Of a stretch of 64,000 nt of DNA, positions 17,896 through 26,315 are shown piece by piece (the stretch's first letter is position 1; every line of letters begins with the position of its first letter). Made by a program: the position numbers and the translations under genes. Below the pieces are notes generated by a model, which saw only the letters and a program-made list of their open reading frames with translations, made no database searches and was not told where the DNA came from. This stretch comes from Dechloromonas aromatica (nom. nud.). GTDB lineage: Bacteria > Pseudomonadota > Gammaproteobacteria > Burkholderiales > Rhodocyclaceae. Where the stretch lies: contig JAFIHA010000024.1 in NCBI GenBank assembly GCA_017848965.1, positions 62,001 through 126,000 on the forward strand, written 5' to 3'.

Positions 17896-18102
17896 ATGCG
17901 TGTTCGTTGGTTTGTTTTGCTGTTTTGCGCAGGGCTTCAAGCTTGTGCCGTGGTTGCAGTGGCCGACGCCGCAGTGACGGTGGTGGCGACGACGGTGAAG
18001 GTCGGCGCGACGGTGGTGGAAACGGCGGTCGATGTGGCCGCCGCTGGCGTTGACGCGGCGGTTGGCGACGACGAGGAAGAGGCGGCGCCCGCTGCCGATT
18101 GA
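17896..18102 (+). CDS. Small lipoprotein (NF038104-like)
   Basis: 68 residues with a lipoprotein signal (hydrophobic stretch then LQAC, lipidated Cys at 17). A low-complexity Val/Ala/Thr segment VVAVADAAVTVVATTVKVG follows, then an acidic tail. The VVAVADAAVTVVATTVKVGA pattern is shared by a known family of small betaproteobacterial lipoproteins of unknown function. TGGAG lies upstream of ATG 17896. Confidence 0.75.
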   Translation: MRVRWFVLLFCAGLQACAVVAVADAAVTVVATTVKVGATVVETAVDVAAAGVDAAVGDDEEEAAPAAD

Positions 18103-18115
18103 AACGCGTCGGGAT

Positions 18116-19504
18116 TCAGCCGCCGGCCACCCGGTTGCGACCGGCATGCTTGGCTTCATAAAGTGCGGCGTCGGCGCGGGCGACCAGATCGTTCGGCTGG
18201 TCGTCGATGCGGTAGGCGGCAACGCCGAAGCTGGCGGTTTGCTGCCCGATGCCGGAGAACTCGTGGGCGGCGATGGTGGTGCGCATTTTTTCGGCGAGCC
18301 GGCCAGCGCCAGCGAGATCGGTGTGCGGCAGCACGATCATGAATTCCTCGCCGCCCCAGCGGCCGACGACATCGGTTTCGCGGCTGCCTTCACTGAGCAG
18401 TCGCGCGATGTCGATCAGCGCGCGGTCGCCGGCCTGGTGGCCGTAAGTGTCGTTGATACGCTTGAAGTGATCGATGTCGAGGAGAACGATCGCCAGCGCC
18501 TGATCGTAGCGCCGGCAGCGCTGGATTTCGGCGGCCAGCGCTTCGTCGAGCTTCATCCGGTTGTAGATGCCGGTCAGCCGGTCGGTGACTGAAAGCCGGG
18601 CCAGTTCGCGGTTCAAGCGGCTGAGCTTGCGCATCCAGAAGGCGCCGATCAGCGCGATGACCAGGCCGCCGGCCAGCAGTTGCCAGACCAGCCGGTAATC
18701 GGTGCCGTTCTGGACGGTGATCGAGACGTGGCGATTGACGATCTGCTCGCGGTCGGCCGCGCTCAAGGTGGCGACGCCCTTGTCGAGGATGTCGCGCAAG
18801 GCCGGCTCGCTCTTGATCACGCCGATGCGCAACTGGTTGCCGAGTTCCGGAACCTGGCCGGCGATCTTCAGGTTGAACAGGCCCTGCTTGCGGATCGCGT
18901 GGGCGGCGACGATCAGCGAGCGCACGGTGAAATCGGCCTTGCGTTCGGAAACCAGGGTCATCGCTTCCGGTTCGCTTTCGGTGAGGACGATGCGCAGGTT
19001 GGGGTAGTCGCGGCGCAGGTGCTCCTCGACCATGGTGCCGCGCGGCAGGGCGACGCTTTCGTCGCGCAGCCAGCGCACATCGCCGACGAAGGGGTGGTCT
19101 TCGCGGGCGATGATCATGTTCGGGTCGACGAAGATCGGCGCCGTGAAGTCGAGCCAGCGCTCGCGTTCCGGCGTCCGGTTGAGGAAACTCATGATCTGGC
19201 AGCGCCCGGCTTTCGACGCGGCCAGGCTTTCCTCCCAGGTGCGCGTCGGGTAGAGCATGATCTTCAGGCCGGTGCGGCGCGAGACCTGCTGGATCAGGTC
19301 GGCGGCGATGCCGACATGGCGACCGCGCTCGTCGATCTGCTCGAACGGCGCCCAGTCCGGATCGACGCACATGCGGACGATCGGCATGGCGGCCAGGTAG
19401 GCCTGTTCGGTGGCGGTGAGCTCGATGAGCGGCGCCGTGTTTTCGGCTTCCGTCGCCGTCGCGCGGAGGGCGATGCACAGCGCGGCTGCCAGCAGGCGTT
19501 TCAT
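18116..19504 (-). CDS. Diguanylate cyclase with periplasmic solute-binding sensor
   Basis: 462-residue inner-membrane protein. Signal peptide, then a periplasmic SBP_bac_3-type domain (about 35-260) with PDWAPFEQIDERGRHVGIAADL, one transmembrane helix (about 270-290), and a C-terminal GGDEF domain (about 300-460). DIDHFKRINDTYGH and an active GGEEF are present. It should make cyclic di-GMP in response to an amino-acid-like ligand. The start overlaps the stop of the upstream exonuclease gene in ATGA. Confidence 0.88.
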   Translation of the reverse strand: MKRLLAAALCIALRATATEAENTAPLIELTATEQAYLAAMPIVRMCVDPDWAPFEQIDERGRHVGIAADLIQQVSRRTGLKIMLYPTRTWEESLAASKAGRCQIMSFLNRTPERERWLDFTAPIFVDPNMIIAREDHPFVGDVRWLRDESVALPRGTMVEEHLRRDYPNLRIVLTESEPEAMTLVSERKADFTVRSLIVAAHAIRKQGLFNLKIAGQVPELGNQLRIGVIKSEPALRDILDKGVATLSAADREQIVNRHVSITVQNGTDYRLVWQLLAGGLVIALIGAFWMRKLSRLNRELARLSVTDRLTGIYNRMKLDEALAAEIQRCRRYDQALAIVLLDIDHFKRINDTYGHQAGDRALIDIARLLSEGSRETDVVGRWGGEEFMIVLPHTDLAGAGRLAEKMRTTIAAHEFSGIGQQTASFGVAAYRIDDQPNDLVARADAALYEAKHAGRNRVAGG

Positions 19505-20886
19505 GGCTGGCCCTGACGCAGCGGTTTCATCAGCCGCAGGTGCTTGTTCAGGATGGTGTAAGTGCTGTGGTCGAAAGGCGGCCGGCCGGCAGCAAGCAGC
19601 GCATCGATCTCGCCTGTGCTGCGTACCGTGCCGAGGTAGCGCCAGCCGTCGATGACGTGAATCTCGTCGCCCTCGTGGATCACCGCCGGGCCGGGGAAGG
19701 GCCAGCTCGGCAGCTTGAGGGCGACCAGCGCGCCGACCAGGCGGGCGCGGTGGCTGGCCAGCGTTTCCTTGCCGACGCAGGCGCCCTTGCAGCGTCCGGC
19801 GGCGTGCCCCGGGCAGGCCTGCCCGGCCGGCGCGTGTTCAAGGCCGCTGAGGACATCGCAGAGCTGGTTGGTTTCGACCAGGTTGCGCAGGAATTCCTTG
19901 GCCTGGCGCGCGTTGCTGAACAGCCCGTAGCAGGCCTTGCCGGTCCCGACGCCGAGGTTGCGGACCAGGCTCAGTTGCGGCCGCAGCCAGCCGTCGCCGG
20001 CGTTGATGAAGGTCCAGGTGCAGACTTCCTCGTCGTCGCGCAGCGGGCCGTTCTGGGTCGGCCGCAACTGCTTGACCAGCGCCGTTTCGCGTAGCCGGGT
20101 GCCGATCTCGCCGGCGGTCTGGATCCAGTCGATGCGCCGCGTCTGCTGTACCAGCGCGCGTTCGCGCGGCGAACGCTGCTTGCCGGAAAAGAGGGCCAGG
20201 ACCCGGCCGCGGATGTTCTTTGCCTTGCCGACGTAGAGCGGCAGGTCGTCCTGGTCGTTCCGGCTGCCGTAGAGCAGATAGACGCCGGGGGTGTCGGGCA
20301 GCGCGTCGACGATTTCGGCGTCGATGTGCGGCGGCAGGCTGGAATAGGGGTTCAGTTCGGCGAGCGCCGAGGCGATTTCGTCGGCGCTGCGGTCGTCGTG
20401 GATCTTCTGCCAGAACTGGTGGATCAGGCGGGCGTCGGCCAGCGCCCGGTGGCGGCCGCTGGCGTGCAGGCCGTGCCGCTCGATCAGCGCATCCAGGCTG
20501 TGGCGCTTGAATTCCGGGTAGAGCGCGCGCGACAGCTTGACGGTACACAACACCGGCGCCCGGAAGTCGATGCCGAGCTGCCGGAATTCGCTTTTCAGGA
20601 AGCCGTAGTCGAAGCTCGCGTTATGGGCGACGAACAGCCGCCCCTGCAGCCGGCGCCGGACTTCTTCGGCAACATCGGCAAAGGGTGGGGCGCTGGCGAC
20701 CATGGCATTGCTGATGCCGGTCAGGCGTTCGACGAAAGGGGCGATGCGCCGTCCCGGATTGACCAGTTGCTGCCACTCGCGCACGCTGCCATCGGCATCG
20801 ACTTCGACGATACCGATTTCCGTGATGCGGTCGCTGGCGGCAGTGGCGCCGGTCGTTTCCAGGTCGACGAAGGCGATGGCGGTCAT
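19501..20886 (-). CDS. DEDDh exonuclease fused to GIY-YIG nuclease (UvrC/Cho-like)
   Basis: 461 residues. The N-terminal epsilon-type 3'-5' exonuclease (1-165) has D8/E10 in FVDLETTG, HNASFDYGF and HRALADARL. A GIY-YIG domain (about 195-275) has GVYLLYG and LYVGKAKNIRGRV. A C-terminal UvrC-like part follows with a cysteine cluster (CPGHAAGRCKGAC). Such fusions are known and proposed to act in UvrC-like repair incision. It forms an overlapping pair with the diguanylate cyclase. Confidence 0.88.
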   Translation of the reverse strand: MTAIAFVDLETTGATAASDRITEIGIVEVDADGSVREWQQLVNPGRRIAPFVERLTGISNAMVASAPPFADVAEEVRRRLQGRLFVAHNASFDYGFLKSEFRQLGIDFRAPVLCTVKLSRALYPEFKRHSLDALIERHGLHASGRHRALADARLIHQFWQKIHDDRSADEIASALAELNPYSSLPPHIDAEIVDALPDTPGVYLLYGSRNDQDDLPLYVGKAKNIRGRVLALFSGKQRSPRERALVQQTRRIDWIQTAGEIGTRLRETALVKQLRPTQNGPLRDDEEVCTWTFINAGDGWLRPQLSLVRNLGVGTGKACYGLFSNARQAKEFLRNLVETNQLCDVLSGLEHAPAGQACPGHAAGRCKGACVGKETLASHRARLVGALVALKLPSWPFPGPAVIHEGDEIHVIDGWRYLGTVRSTGEIDALLAAGRPPFDHSTYTILNKHLRLMKPLRQGQP

Positions 20887-20987
20887 GGCCGGGATTGTCT
20901 CATGACTGGGCAGTGTGGCGATTCAGGCGCAGGGCGAAAAAATCGTCGACTGTCACCGGCAGGCCGCAATGCCCACAGGCTCCTTGT

Positions 20988-21248
20988 TCAGGAAGACTCA
21001 TCCCTGATCCGCCGGACCCGGGCGCGATAGTCGCTCACGTTGTCGCCGTCGATACGTCTCCGCTGCGTACCCGTGATCTCGTCGACCTTGATGTCCGTTC
21101 CCGCCACCGGCTGCGCCTTGACCTTGGTTTCGCGCTCGAAGCCGTGCGACTTGTCGGTGTTGCGGTAGTAACGGAACAGGGTCCAGTACAGCGCGCTTGC
21201 GCCGACCGGGCCAGCCAGGAGCAGCCAGAGTCCGCTGTCGTCGCTCAT
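20988..21248 (-). CDS. Small membrane protein of the zinc-ribbon/SPFH module
   Basis: 86 residues with one N-terminal hydrophobic helix (about 7-27) and a charged cytoplasmic tail. ATG 21248 overlaps the zinc-ribbon gene stop (ATGA), so it is translationally coupled and probably part of the same membrane complex. No family recognised. Confidence 0.65.
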   Translation of the reverse strand: MSDDSGLWLLLAGPVGASALYWTLFRYYRNTDKSHGFERETKVKAQPVAGTDIKVDEITGTQRRRIDGDNVSDYRARVRRIRDESS

Positions 21249-22549
21249 GAGAAATTCACCAGGATCGCAATGGCGATGGTTTCGAGGATGGTGCCGACGG
21301 TGAGCGCGGCCAGCAGCAGTTTCCAGTGCTGCACCGGCACGCTGCCCATGGTTTCGCCGGTGCGGGCATTGACCGCGATGTAGTGCAGCATGCCGCCATT
21401 GGCGCCGGTCTGGTGGTAGGAGTACAACCAGACCGGCAGGTACATGGAAACCCAGCGGCTGCCGTGCACATCGAGCTTTTCCTGTTCCCAGCGCACGCCA
21501 CGGTTGTAGCGGCGCACCGAGTTTTCGACCTGGGCGCGGCCAATCGACAGCAGTTGGTCTTCCAGCCGCGGTCGCAGGTGTTCGATGTTGCTGTCGCGTT
21601 TTTCCGAGGAGAAACCCGACAGGTAGGACGCGTTCCACTTCACCGCGTTCTTGGTGTCGAAGGGCAGGATGGTGTTGATGATGTTGTTGGTATTGGCGCG
21701 GGTGTCGAGGTTGCCGCGTTCGCTGGACGATTCCAGTGGCAGATCGTCGACGGTGAAATCGACGTGCCGGTCAACCTGGTAGATGTCGGCGTCGTAGTAG
21801 GTCTGCTTGTTCTTGTCGGAGCCGCGCGTGTATTCGCGCGTCTTGATCTCGCCCTTGCCGCCGACCTCGACACTCACGTTGCCGTCAACGATCATGTAGG
21901 GCAGGTAGACGCCGATCACGTTCTCGGGCGTGAACTGCGTCTTGAACGCCTTCAGGGCGAACAGTCGGCGTTTATCGACGAACTGGCGGATACGTGCCAC
22001 CGCGTCTTCCTTCCTGATGCGAAAGGGCAGGACCGCGTCGGGGACCGCGCCGTTGGCGATCTGCTCGTTCACCCCCAGGGTATGGCGACACCAGTGGCAG
22101 CGCGCGGTCATCGCGTTTTCCGTGTTGATCGTCACCTCGGCCCCGCAGCCGGTGCATTTGAAGGTCATCAGGGCAGCGGCATCGGCGGCGATGTCGCGGG
22201 CGCCGGAGGCGATGACGGTGCCCTGGAGATCGGCAATGCCTTCCCCCAGCCCGAACAGTTCCTCGACCCGCGTGCCGTCCCACTCGTTGCGGCAGTGCAG
22301 GCAAACCAGCGAATCGCTGCCGGGCTTGAGGCGGATGTCGGTCGAACCGCACTTCGGGCAGCGGTTGATGCCATCGCTGAGTTCGGTTGCGGCGGTGTCG
22401 ATGATGGCCGGGTCGGGCGCCTCCAGTTCCTGGCGGATCGCCTCGGGCAGCGCCGGATCGACTGGCTGGCTGCCTGGGCGCGGCGGCACGTCGCGCGGCG
22501 AACCGGGGCCGGCGACCGGGCGTCGCGGAGGGAATTCGGAATCGGCCAT
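21245..22549 (-). CDS. TFIIB-type zinc-ribbon membrane protein (YdjG-like)
   Basis: 434 residues. Two zinc ribbons: CPKCGS...CLHC (about 64-86) and CTGCGA...CHWC (about 131-155). A large soluble region and a hydrophobic segment near the C-terminus (about 405-430) follow. Layout and SPFH neighbour resemble the Bacillus YdjG/YdjI pair, a membrane-stress module. The role of a ribbon without nucleic-acid-binding context is unknown. Confidence 0.7.
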   Translation of the reverse strand: MADSEFPPRRPVAGPGSPRDVPPRPGSQPVDPALPEAIRQELEAPDPAIIDTAATELSDGINRCPKCGSTDIRLKPGSDSLVCLHCRNEWDGTRVEELFGLGEGIADLQGTVIASGARDIAADAAALMTFKCTGCGAEVTINTENAMTARCHWCRHTLGVNEQIANGAVPDAVLPFRIRKEDAVARIRQFVDKRRLFALKAFKTQFTPENVIGVYLPYMIVDGNVSVEVGGKGEIKTREYTRGSDKNKQTYYDADIYQVDRHVDFTVDDLPLESSSERGNLDTRANTNNIINTILPFDTKNAVKWNASYLSGFSSEKRDSNIEHLRPRLEDQLLSIGRAQVENSVRRYNRGVRWEQEKLDVHGSRWVSMYLPVWLYSYHQTGANGGMLHYIAVNARTGETMGSVPVQHWKLLLAALTVGTILETIAIAILVNFS

Positions 22550-22561
22550 GGTCGCGCTGCG

Positions 22562-23698
22562 CTACAGGCCCAGCGCCTTCGCCTTGAGCGCGTCGTAGTC
22601 GGCCTGGGTGATCAGGCCGAGATCGAGCATCTCCTTGGCTTTTTTCAGCTTGGCGACGGGATCGTCCGCCGCCGGGGCCACCGGTTGCTGCTGCAGCCCG
22701 GCGAGGCCGCCGGTGGCCATGCCGATGCCGACCAGCCCGGCGGCGCCACTGTGTTCGCCCGCCGACTGGATGCCCTGCGCGACGCTCGCCTGCAGGTTCG
22801 AGTTGCCGCGCGCACCGGACAGCGCGTCGGCGCGCTGGACCGTCTTCAGCAACTCACGCGTGGCCGCGTCGTATTCGATCGAGACGATGGCGGTCTTGGT
22901 GATCGCCAGGCCGCGATCGGATTTCCACTGGTAAGCCTGCTCGACCGCATCGGACAGGCTCCTGGCGAAGCCGACCGTGTCCTGCTGGATGCGGGCGATG
23001 CGGTTGCCCTTGCCTGGGTCGTTGGTGTACAGACTGAAGGCGGGCGCCAGCGAAGCGACCACCTCGTTGAACAACTGGCTGGCGGCGGCGTTGTCGAAGT
23101 CGCTGAAATCGAAAACCTTGCCGGCTTGCAGGTAGGTCGCCGGCACGAAGTTCTTCACGAACAGGATCGGGTCGACGATCTTCAGCGTATACGAACCGCG
23201 GGTGATCGCGCCGACCTGCGTATTGAGGAAAGCATCGTCCCAGTAGATCTCGGACTGCGTGCCGAAGCGGTTGTCCGGCAATTCCTTCAGCGAAACGAAG
23301 AATGCGGCCTGCTGCGAACCGGGCTGGCCACCGAACTTGAAGCGTTCCCAGCTTTGCATGATCAGCGCGCTGACGAGGTTGTCGCCGGCGAAGATCGACT
23401 GCGAGTTGAGGTCGTCCGAGCGCCACTCGTAACCGCCCGGTTCGGCGACGAAGGCGGTGATCTTGCCTTCCTGGAAGAGCAGCAGCCCGTAGCCCTCGGG
23501 GACGACGATCTTCGAGCCGTTGCTGATGATGTTGGAGGAGCCGCTGGTGTTCGAGCCGCGCCCGGCGTTGGTGCCCTGCGGCACCGCTGCAAACAGTGCC
23601 GCCGTGGACGGCAGGCCGGCCGGCACCGTGTAGAAGTCTTTCCACTGGTCCGCCAGCACACCGCCGACCGCACCGCTCACCGCCCGCAAAAGACCCAT
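22562..23698 (-). CDS. SPFH-domain protein with C-terminal SHOCT (YdjI-like)
   Basis: 378 residues. An SPFH/virion-core-like domain (about 45-300) is followed by a Gly/Ala/Gln-rich linker and a SHOCT motif at the end (DPVAKLKKAKEMLDLGLITQ onward). SPFH proteins form membrane-associated rings; SHOCT tails bind partners. ATG 23698 has GGGGAG upstream. First gene of a three-gene unit with the zinc-ribbon and small membrane proteins. Confidence 0.75.
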   Translation of the reverse strand: MGLLRAVSGAVGGVLADQWKDFYTVPAGLPSTAALFAAVPQGTNAGRGSNTSGSSNIISNGSKIVVPEGYGLLLFQEGKITAFVAEPGGYEWRSDDLNSQSIFAGDNLVSALIMQSWERFKFGGQPGSQQAAFFVSLKELPDNRFGTQSEIYWDDAFLNTQVGAITRGSYTLKIVDPILFVKNFVPATYLQAGKVFDFSDFDNAAASQLFNEVVASLAPAFSLYTNDPGKGNRIARIQQDTVGFARSLSDAVEQAYQWKSDRGLAITKTAIVSIEYDAATRELLKTVQRADALSGARGNSNLQASVAQGIQSAGEHSGAAGLVGIGMATGGLAGLQQQPVAPAADDPVAKLKKAKEMLDLGLITQADYDALKAKALGL

Positions 23699-23914
23699 GA
23701 CAACTCCCCGCTGAAGATTCGTTGAGACCACCAGAGACCAGCCGCCCGGCAAGGCGCGATGCCGATTCCGACCGGGAAACGCGCCAGGGGCAATGCTCGA
23801 TGACTTGATCGGTGGCAAGTATCCCCGGGCCTTTCACTGCATGTCAAACGGGACAGCAAAGGCACGGGCTGATCATGCTCATGGCTGGCATCGTCCCATG
23901 ATGGGGGGCGCGCT

Positions 23915-25321
23915 TCAGGCGTAGGGCGAGAAGTGCCGCCGGTTCTCGTCGACGACCAGGGCGTTGCCGCTGGGCGGGAAGGCGCGCTGCGGGCAATGGG
24001 CGCGCGGGCAGACCTTGCAGGCCGTGCCGATCGGCGTGAAGCCGTCTACGGCCTTGAGGTCGAGGCCCTTGCTGTAAACCAGGCGCTCGGCGTGGCGCAG
24101 GTCGCAGCCGAGGCCGATCGAGAAGGTCTTGCCCGGAGCGCCATAGCCGCCGTGGCCGCGGTGGACGCTGCGGGCGATCCACAGGTAGTGGCGGCCGTCG
24201 GGCATGGCAGCAAGCTGGGTGAGGATCCTGCCGGGCTGGGCGAAGGCTTCATAGACGTTCCACAGCGGACAGGTGCCGCCGATGCGCGAAAAGTGGAAGT
24301 CGGTCGCTGACTGGCGCTTCGAAATGTTGCCGGCGCGATCGACGCGGATGAAGAAGAAGGGGACGCCGGGGGCCTGCGGGCGTTGCAGCGTGGACAGCCG
24401 ATGGCAGGCGGTTTCGTAACCGACGCCGAAGCTGCGGCCGAGTTGCTCGATGTCGTAGCGGCAGGCTTCGGCGCTTTCCAGATAGCGGCCGTAGGGCAGC
24501 AGCAAGGCGCCGGCGAAGTAGCTGGCCAGTCCGATGCGTGCCAGGCGCCGGGTTTCCTCGTCGTCCGGGGCGGCGCCGGCGGCCAGTTCGTCGATCAGTT
24601 CGCCGGCTTCGAGCCGGGCCAGTTGGGTTGCCATGTGGAAGGCCTGCTGGCCGCTGCTGAGCGACGCCGACAGGCTCAGACGGCGGGCTTTCTCGTCGAA
24701 ATCCCGCAGCAGCCCGCGATCATTGTCGTCGGTGCTGACCAGGATGCCGTGCCGCTCGCTCAGGCGGCGGGCGAGGCCGTTGCCGGTGTCGCCGGGGCGC
24801 AGTTGCCAGTCGGCGAAGCAGCGCTCGGCGAGTTCGTCGAGTTCGGCGACATGGTTGTGGCGGCGGTAGAAGAAATCGCGCACCGCTTCGAAAGGCATCG
24901 GTCGCGGCAGTGTCTCGGCCTGCCGGTCAAGGCCGAGACGGCTCGCCCAGATCGCTTCGCGTTCGCGTGCCTCGTGCAGTTGCCGGCCCTGTTGCAGCAG
25001 CAGGCGGGCGACGCCGGGCAAGCGGCTGGCCAGTTCGCGGATTTCCGCCAGCCCCGGTGCATCGTCGTTCGGCGCATCGGCGAAGAGGTCGCGCAGTTCG
25101 CTGATCAGGCGCGCTTCGTCGTCCTCGGAAAAGAGCTGGACATCGATGCCGAAAGCCGCGTTCAGGCGCAACAGCACCGACACCGTCAGCGGCCGCTGGT
25201 TCTGTTCGAGCTGGTTCAGGTAGCTCGGCGACAGACCGAGCGCCTGCGCCAGCGCGACCTGCGTCATCTGGCGTTCCTCGCGCAGACGCTTCAGGCGCAG
25301 GCCCATGAAGGTTTTTTTCAC
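23915..25321 (-). CDS. XRE/IrrE-type regulator of short-chain acyl-CoA metabolism (ScfR/RamB-like)
   Basis: 468 residues: XRE helix-turn-helix (about 8-62), an IrrE/M78-like middle region (about 150-290) and a DUF2083-type C-terminal domain with cysteines (CKVCPRAHC near 435). This is the architecture of RamB/MclR/ScfR regulators that sense acyl-CoA and control acetate or propionate genes. GTG 25321 is chosen for AGGA 6 bases upstream. Three TTCGCAAA repeats lie just before its start, suggesting autoregulation. Confidence 0.85.
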   Translation of the reverse strand: MKKTFMGLRLKRLREERQMTQVALAQALGLSPSYLNQLEQNQRPLTVSVLLRLNAAFGIDVQLFSEDDEARLISELRDLFADAPNDDAPGLAEIRELASRLPGVARLLLQQGRQLHEAREREAIWASRLGLDRQAETLPRPMPFEAVRDFFYRRHNHVAELDELAERCFADWQLRPGDTGNGLARRLSERHGILVSTDDNDRGLLRDFDEKARRLSLSASLSSGQQAFHMATQLARLEAGELIDELAAGAAPDDEETRRLARIGLASYFAGALLLPYGRYLESAEACRYDIEQLGRSFGVGYETACHRLSTLQRPQAPGVPFFFIRVDRAGNISKRQSATDFHFSRIGGTCPLWNVYEAFAQPGRILTQLAAMPDGRHYLWIARSVHRGHGGYGAPGKTFSIGLGCDLRHAERLVYSKGLDLKAVDGFTPIGTACKVCPRAHCPQRAFPPSGNALVVDENRRHFSPYA

Positions 25322-25338
25322 AAGGATTCCTCAGCGAA

Positions 25339-25377
25339 TTCGCAAAATTCGCAAACGCGTGCTGCTTGTTTCGCAAA
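25339..25377. promoter_or_regulatory. Triple TTCGCAAA operator
   Basis: TTCGCAAA occurs at 25339-25346, 25348-25355 and 25370-25377; a looser TTGCAAA is at 25422-25428. RamB-type regulators bind TTTGCAAA-like sites. The repeats sit between the divergent regulator genes, so they probably control one or both. Confidence 0.55.
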
Positions 25378-25480
25378 GTCACGCCATTTCAGTGGTTTAT
25401 GAATTTTTTGTGATGCGTATATTGCAAAAAACCGGCGCCGCCGGCAAGTCAATCTTCATCATCCTTTCGGGAGATCATGC

Positions 25481-25591
25481 ATGTTCGTCAATCCCTACCT
25501 CTATTTTGAAGAACTCTTCCCTTCGCCGCCGCCAAGCCCGCCGGATGAGGCGGTGGTGCAAGCGGAAAGCGACGCGTCATGTGCGGATTGA
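25481..25591 (+). CDS. Proline-rich 36-residue small ORF
   Basis: ATG 25481 preceded by GGGAG at good spacing. It encodes MFVNPYLYFEELFPSPPPSP and an acidic tail. Its last codons overlap the start of the GntR gene in another frame (25579), so it may couple translation to that gene. No family recognised; it could be a leader peptide or a real small protein. Confidence 0.4.
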   Translation: MFVNPYLYFEELFPSPPPSPPDEAVVQAESDASCAD

Positions 25592-26244
25592 GTCGCCAGA
25601 CGGCTGCCGATTTGCCCGGTTTCGGCGGTCTGGCCTTGTACGAGGGCATCGCCGATTCGCTGCGCGAACGCATCTTCGCCCATCGACTGGCGCCAGGCAG
25701 CCCGGTCGACGAGGTGGCACTGGCCCGCCATTACGGCGTCAGCCGGACGCCGGTACGCGAGGCGGTGAAGGTATTGGCCAGCGAAGGCCTGCTCGAGGTC
25801 GTGCCTTATCGTGGTTGCCGGGTGGCTCGCATCGCCGGCGACGATCTTGCCGCGGCGCTCGACGTCGTCGAACTCATCGCGCGTCACGCGCTGCTTCGCC
25901 TGCTCGGGCAAGCCGAGGCAGCGGGGCGCATGCGGCTGAGTCAGGCTGCTGCGGCGGGTAGCTGGGCGGGGTTTTGCCACATCGCCGTTGAACTGCTCGC
26001 CCAGCCGCCGTTGGTGGCGGTCAGCCGCAACCTGCACCAGCAACTGCAGCTCTGCCTCGGGCCGGCGCTGGCGCACGCCGACCAGGGCGGGTCGCCGGCG
26101 CAGCGCGCCGCCCTGTGCCAGGCCATCGAACGGGCCGACCCGGCGGCGGTGCTGGCGGCGTATCATGAGTTGGCGGCTGATTTTCGCGTCAGTCTGCTCG
26201 GCGCCTGCGATGAACAACAGCGGGAGATCGCGGTTTCTGGTTGA
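25579..26244 (+). CDS. GntR-family transcriptional regulator (FCD type)
   Basis: 221 residues: winged helix (about 18-85) with VDEVALARHYGVSRTPVREA, the GntR signature, then a mostly helical FCD-like ligand domain. It overlaps the small proline-rich ORF and is divergent from the ScfR-like gene. The regulated pathway is not visible here; organic-acid catabolism is a reasonable guess given the neighbour. Confidence 0.82.
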   Translation: MCGLSRQTAADLPGFGGLALYEGIADSLRERIFAHRLAPGSPVDEVALARHYGVSRTPVREAVKVLASEGLLEVVPYRGCRVARIAGDDLAAALDVVELIARHALLRLLGQAEAAGRMRLSQAAAAGSWAGFCHIAVELLAQPPLVAVSRNLHQQLQLCLGPALAHADQGGSPAQRAALCQAIERADPAAVLAAYHELAADFRVSLLGACDEQQREIAVSG

Positions 26245-26315
26245 CGGGGGGCGCTTAGGGCGAAAATACTTGCGGTTTGGCGTCAGCTTTTTCGCCCCTT
26301 CCTCCTGTCACTCCC

